Assembly: GCF_023100805.1 (NCBI RefSeq)
Contig: NZ_CP095855.1
Location: forward strand, 1,364,001-1,428,000
DNA: 64,000 nt
Direction: 5' to 3'
Source of the DNA: Chitinophaga filiformis
GTDB lineage: Bacteria > Bacteroidota > Bacteroidia > Chitinophagales > Chitinophagaceae
Shown: one piece after another, positions 61,339 to 64,000 of the stretch
Layout of the letters: the number at the start of each line of letters is the position of its first letter
Position numbering within the stretch: position 1 is the first letter of the stretch
Program-made: the position numbers and the translations under genes
Notes under the pieces: model-generated
The model's database searches: none
The model's input: only the letters and a program-made list of their open reading frames with translations
Told to the model about the DNA's origin: nothing

Positions 61339-62101
61339 GCAATAATTTTTTGTCTGATAAATGAATAGTGGCAGCTATTACTGCATAGGAAGGCGCAAGT
61401 ACCCATCCCAGTAACGGAACGAACATCAGGATATAAAACACGATGCCATTACCCAATGCTATGCCCCTGTGATCCTTTATAAACCTGATACTCTGCCTGG
61501 TGCTCATCTGATGCCGTTCACAGCTGTAATCTACCATGGAAAAGCCGTAGAAATAACACTCTATAAAAAAGGCAAACAGTGGAGTGATCCAGCCAACTAC
61601 CGGTATGAATGACAGTACGATCAATAACAGCACTGCTATGGTTTGATACAGCATGTTACGCAGTGAGATAGATATGCCTCTGCCCATATCTTTGAGGAAC
61701 TGCTGCATGCTGAAAGGGAATTCCCGGCGCTCCAGGATAGCCTCTGTTTTCTCCGAGAGATAGGCAAACAGGGGAGATCCGAGGATGAGGAAAAGGTATT
61801 TATAATAAGAAAAATATAGTAGCAATATCATGATCCTGATGGAGAATGCCAGCAGGATAAAGAAGAAGCTGACCCAGGTGCTTTCCAGATCCTGTATCCA
61901 TGTTTTTAATGGCAGCAGGTTAAACAGGTATTCCACAAAATCTCCTGAATATCCCCACACAAAGTAACTTCCCGTCATGAACAATATGCAGTACAGGATA
62001 CCGGGTACAAGTATCCATTTCCATAACTTGTGCTGCATAATAAACTGATGTGCTTTCCCGTAGGCCTGAATAGCGGCCAGCACTTCTCTGAATGAAAACA
62101 A
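61322..62101 (-). CDS. EI24 domain (CysZ-like) membrane protein
   Basis: A 259-residue protein with about four to six hydrophobic segments (WILVPGILYCILFMTGSYFV near residue 30; FFFILLAFSIRIMILLLYF near 80; TIAVLLLIVLSFIPVVGWIT near 155; IVFYILMFVPLLGWVLAPSY near 225). The FPVVGWITPLF-type and LLGWVLAPSYAVIAATIHL motifs match the EI24/CysZ family. E. coli CysZ imports sulfate; bacterial EI24 members otherwise lack proof of function. No cys genes are nearby. It lies upstream of the RsmI-like gene in the same transcript. Confidence 0.85.
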   Translation of the reverse strand: MFSFREVLAAIQAYGKAHQFIMQHKLWKWILVPGILYCILFMTGSYFVWGYSGDFVEYLFNLLPLKTWIQDLESTWVSFFFILLAFSIRIMILLLYFSYYKYLFLILGSPLFAYLSEKTEAILERREFPFSMQQFLKDMGRGISISLRNMLYQTIAVLLLIVLSFIPVVGWITPLFAFFIECYFYGFSMVDYSCERHQMSTRQSIRFIKDHRGIALGNGIVFYILMFVPLLGWVLAPSYAVIAATIHLSDKKLLHGASW

Positions 62102-62202
62102 AATCCTGGAATTTTAGTGATTAGTTATTCGCTATAAGCATTGATCCGGTTGTAAGTAACTAAAAATCAGTGGAACAATGGTAAAAAATGTATGGTGGCA
62201 AT

Positions 62203-62240
62203 AAAAAACCTGCCAGCTTATGCAACTGGCAGGCTTTTTT
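62203..62240 (-). terminator. Terminator of the porP/sprF gene
   Basis: CCTGCCAG/CTGGCAGG stem (62209-62216, 62226-62233) with A run and T run outside, 17 bases past the stop. Confidence 0.85.
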
Positions 62241-62256
62241 GAAATGATTTATCAGA

Positions 62257-63273
62257 TCAGAACCTTGGACACAAGGTTCTGTACTTATTACCTTCATTGC
62301 GTCTGTGTATGTAGATAATGGAAAGCTCCATACCTCCACGATAGTTAGAGGCCGGTTTCAGCGTTGATACGTTCATATCGTAAGAAGCGCCGATAGTGAA
62401 GCCATTGATCTCCAGACCTACATATGGGTTGATCGCATCTTTCAGACGGCACCAGCTACCGAGATAGAAGGTGGTTGGATTCTCATCATCGCCGTTCAGG
62501 TTGAAACCGTAAGCGCCGCCGAAAGAAAATTCAGACGCTGTACTTTGTTTCATATAGAGGGCGCTGAAGTGGAAGCGGTTATTGCCATTTACCGGTACGG
62601 AACCACCACCGTGAGCCGTCCAGCGGGAAGTCAGGCGGTTATTGTTCTGCGCCATGAACGTTTCTGTAGGCTGTGTGATGTGATAGTAGGAAACACCCAT
62701 GTAGATATTGGATGATTCACCCACCAGACCGTTATACAGGATACCGATATTGGGGTCGAGATAGGTAATAGTCGGGTTTACAAAGGTTTCACCACTTGGG
62801 ATGGCAGGATTGTAACCGGTATTATCTATCTGGTTTTCGAATACCAGCTTTGTCTGATCAAGTCGTTTCTGTACGTAGGTGGCCTGCAAGCCAACTGCCA
62901 GGGTATGGTTTCCTTCCGGGTCCAGACCTTTATGATAAGCTGTACTAAAGCTGAGATAGGTAGATGTCAGTGCTCCTCCGCCAGTCCTGTCGTACATTGC
63001 CATTACACCTACTCCCCAGATATCAGTATAGGACAGTACGTTCTTCAGAATTCCAAAGTCTACTGCTGCAGTACCGGTAGTAAAGGGCGTTGAGATGCTT
63101 CTCCACTGTGAACGGTAGTTCCCTGAAACACGAAAGTCGCCTGAAAACAGGCCTGTAAATGCCGGATTAAGTGTGAGTGGGGAGGCGAAGAACTGCGAAA
63201 AATGCGGGTCTTGCGCCCTGGCCGGGTTCATCAGATAAAGGGCAATCGTGAAAAACAGCAACACTTTTTTCAT
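62257..63273 (-). CDS. PorP/SprF family type IX secretion outer-membrane protein
   Basis: A 338-residue outer-membrane beta-barrel of the PorP/SprF family. The signal peptide ends at PARA, followed by the family's mature N-terminus QDPHFSQFFASPLTLNPAFT and GLFSGDFRVSGNYRSQWRSI. Other typical segments are YNPAIPSGETFVNPTITYLD and IGILYNGLVGESSNIYMGVS, and the end ASNYRGGMELSIIYIHRR. SprF partners the adhesin SprB in gliding; PorP anchors a T9SS component. With no adhesin gene next to it, which role applies is open. The start at 63273 (MKKVLLFF) is preferred over the longer frame. Confidence 0.9.
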   Translation of the reverse strand: MKKVLLFFTIALYLMNPARAQDPHFSQFFASPLTLNPAFTGLFSGDFRVSGNYRSQWRSISTPFTTGTAAVDFGILKNVLSYTDIWGVGVMAMYDRTGGGALTSTYLSFSTAYHKGLDPEGNHTLAVGLQATYVQKRLDQTKLVFENQIDNTGYNPAIPSGETFVNPTITYLDPNIGILYNGLVGESSNIYMGVSYYHITQPTETFMAQNNNRLTSRWTAHGGGSVPVNGNNRFHFSALYMKQSTASEFSFGGAYGFNLNGDDENPTTFYLGSWCRLKDAINPYVGLEINGFTIGASYDMNVSTLKPASNYRGGMELSIIYIHRRNEGNKYRTLCPRF

Positions 63274-63476
63274 AAAACAATACTTAATAGTATAGGGTTT
63301 TCTCATGGTTCCATGTGAAGGTACGCAATGCTACTCATATTTCAAATTAAAAATATATAACATGGCTTATGAGAAATCCCTAAAGTGTTATGAATGAATG
63401 ACTAAACGGAATAGTTTTTCTTTGGTTGACTACTTACTTCCTCTAAAGCAGATCCTGTCTGTTGGTATTCTGGTGC

Positions 63477-64000
63477 CTATTGCTGCAGCTTATTTCCAAA
63501 TGCGAGGTCACCGGCATCTCCCAGTCCCGGTACAATATACCCTTTGGCTGTCAGTTCATCATCAATATCTCCGGCCCAGATGCTGAGGTTACTGTCGGCA
63601 TGTCTCTGAACATATTCTATTCCCACGGTACAGGCAATGGCTACGACAAGGTGGATATGTTTGGGTTTACCCAGGCTTTGCAGGTGTTCGATGGTTTTCA
63701 CCAGGGACGCGCCCGTTGCCAGCATGGGGTCTGATAGTATAACTACCTGGCCGTCAATGGAAGGGCTGGACACGTATTCCAGGTTGATATCGAAGGTGCC
63801 GTCGTGTTTATGCTTACGGTAGGCGGATATAAAGGCATGATCAGCTTTATCAAAGTAGTGGAGCAGACCCTGATGGAGTGCTAAGCCTGCCCTCAGGATA
63901 GTGGCCAGAACGGGTTGTTGTTTCAACACCCGGCAATTGGCAATGCCTAGTGGTGTCTGGACCTCCTTCTCTTCGTATTCCAATGTTTTACTGATCTCGT
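63477..64000 (-). CDS. upp: Uracil phosphoribosyltransferase (5' end beyond the window)
   Basis: The C-terminal 174 codons of a roughly 215-residue enzyme that makes UMP from uracil and PRPP. The frame is open through the right edge (EISKTLEYEEKEVQTPLGIA), so the start lies outside. Motifs present: VLATILRAGLALHQGLLHYF, the PRPP loop VVILSDPMLATGASLVKTIE (usual form DPMLATGGS, here GAS), HLVVAIACTVGIEYVQRHA and the uracil-binding end GYIVPGLGDAGDLAFG. A salvage gene of pyrimidine metabolism. Confidence 0.95.
   Translation of the reverse strand, partial: EISKTLEYEEKEVQTPLGIANCRVLKQQPVLATILRAGLALHQGLLHYFDKADHAFISAYRKHKHDGTFDINLEYVSSPSIDGQVVILSDPMLATGASLVKTIEHLQSLGKPKHIHLVVAIACTVGIEYVQRHADSNLSIWAGDIDDELTAKGYIVPGLGDAGDLAFGNKLQQ

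Overview
The window looks like a chromosomal segment of a gliding member of the Bacteroidota, most likely a Chitinophaga-type member of the Chitinophagaceae (genus is an inference). The grounds are type IX secretion and gliding genes (gldA, gldJ, porU, porV, porP/sprF), bacillithiol synthesis (bshA), Bacteroidota-specific families (DUF4292, DUF2807, FecR with an ECF sigma factor, DivIC-type septum protein), and many promoters of the Bacteroidota form TAnnTTTG. No rRNA, tRNA, CRISPR array, prophage or intact insertion sequence was seen.

Layout. 1-430: gene-free, with a GC-rich palindromic block and a ~220-bp foldback (MITE-like) element. 433-4734 (minus): DUF1015 protein, serC, S1/P1-type nuclease/phospholipase, DUF502 membrane protein. 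5065-11783 (plus): TetR-controlled tripartite efflux operon (tetR, TolC, MFP, RND) with a palindromic operator lying on its promoter. 11958-15434: AIM24/TIGR00266 protein, kynureninase, and a 2H phosphoesterase (2'-5' RNA ligase fold) carrying a long Gly-rich RGG/GYN repeat domain. 15498-19462 (minus): ECF sigma/FecR pair without a SusC/D partner, DUF2807 lipoprotein, a small regulatory-fold protein, Bax inhibitor-1 homologue. 19872-22510: 2-oxoacid:ferredoxin oxidoreductase alpha/gamma subunit without its beta subunit, and a DUF6134 protein. 22692-29944 (minus): Gfo/Idh/MocA oxidoreductase with a nucleoside-type MFS permease, DUF2071, endonuclease III, a 49-residue protein, DivIC-like protein, enolase, gldA.

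30265-40069 (plus) is the most unusual region: a twelve-gene colinear Ter-type stress locus with three TerD proteins, three von Willebrand A proteins (one with a zinc-ribbon TerY-C tail), a HAD-like protein, a phosphoribosyltransferase-like protein, a YggT-like two-helix membrane protein, a PP2C phosphatase with an Ig-like front domain, an eccentric protein kinase with a zinc ribbon, and TerC. It reads as two TerD-vWA modules, the first extended by HAD-PRTase and the second by the vWA/PP2C/kinase phospho-signalling triad, closed by the TerC membrane protein.

40154-46733: putative lipoprotein intradiol dioxygenase, a LytS/LytTR two-component pair divergent from an M23 peptidase, bacterioferritin comigratory protein (peroxiredoxin), and gldJ. 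47289-51935: porU and porV of the type IX secretion system, divergent from gldJ. 52062-57343: ispF, then a dut-TPR lipoprotein-DUF4292-EnvC-like operon. 57404-64000: bshA, an M28 peptidase, a small membrane-anchored protein, an RsmI-like methyltransferase overlapping an EI24/CysZ-like protein, porP/sprF, and the 3' part of upp running off the window. Most transcription units end in clear intrinsic terminators, several shared by convergent genes.
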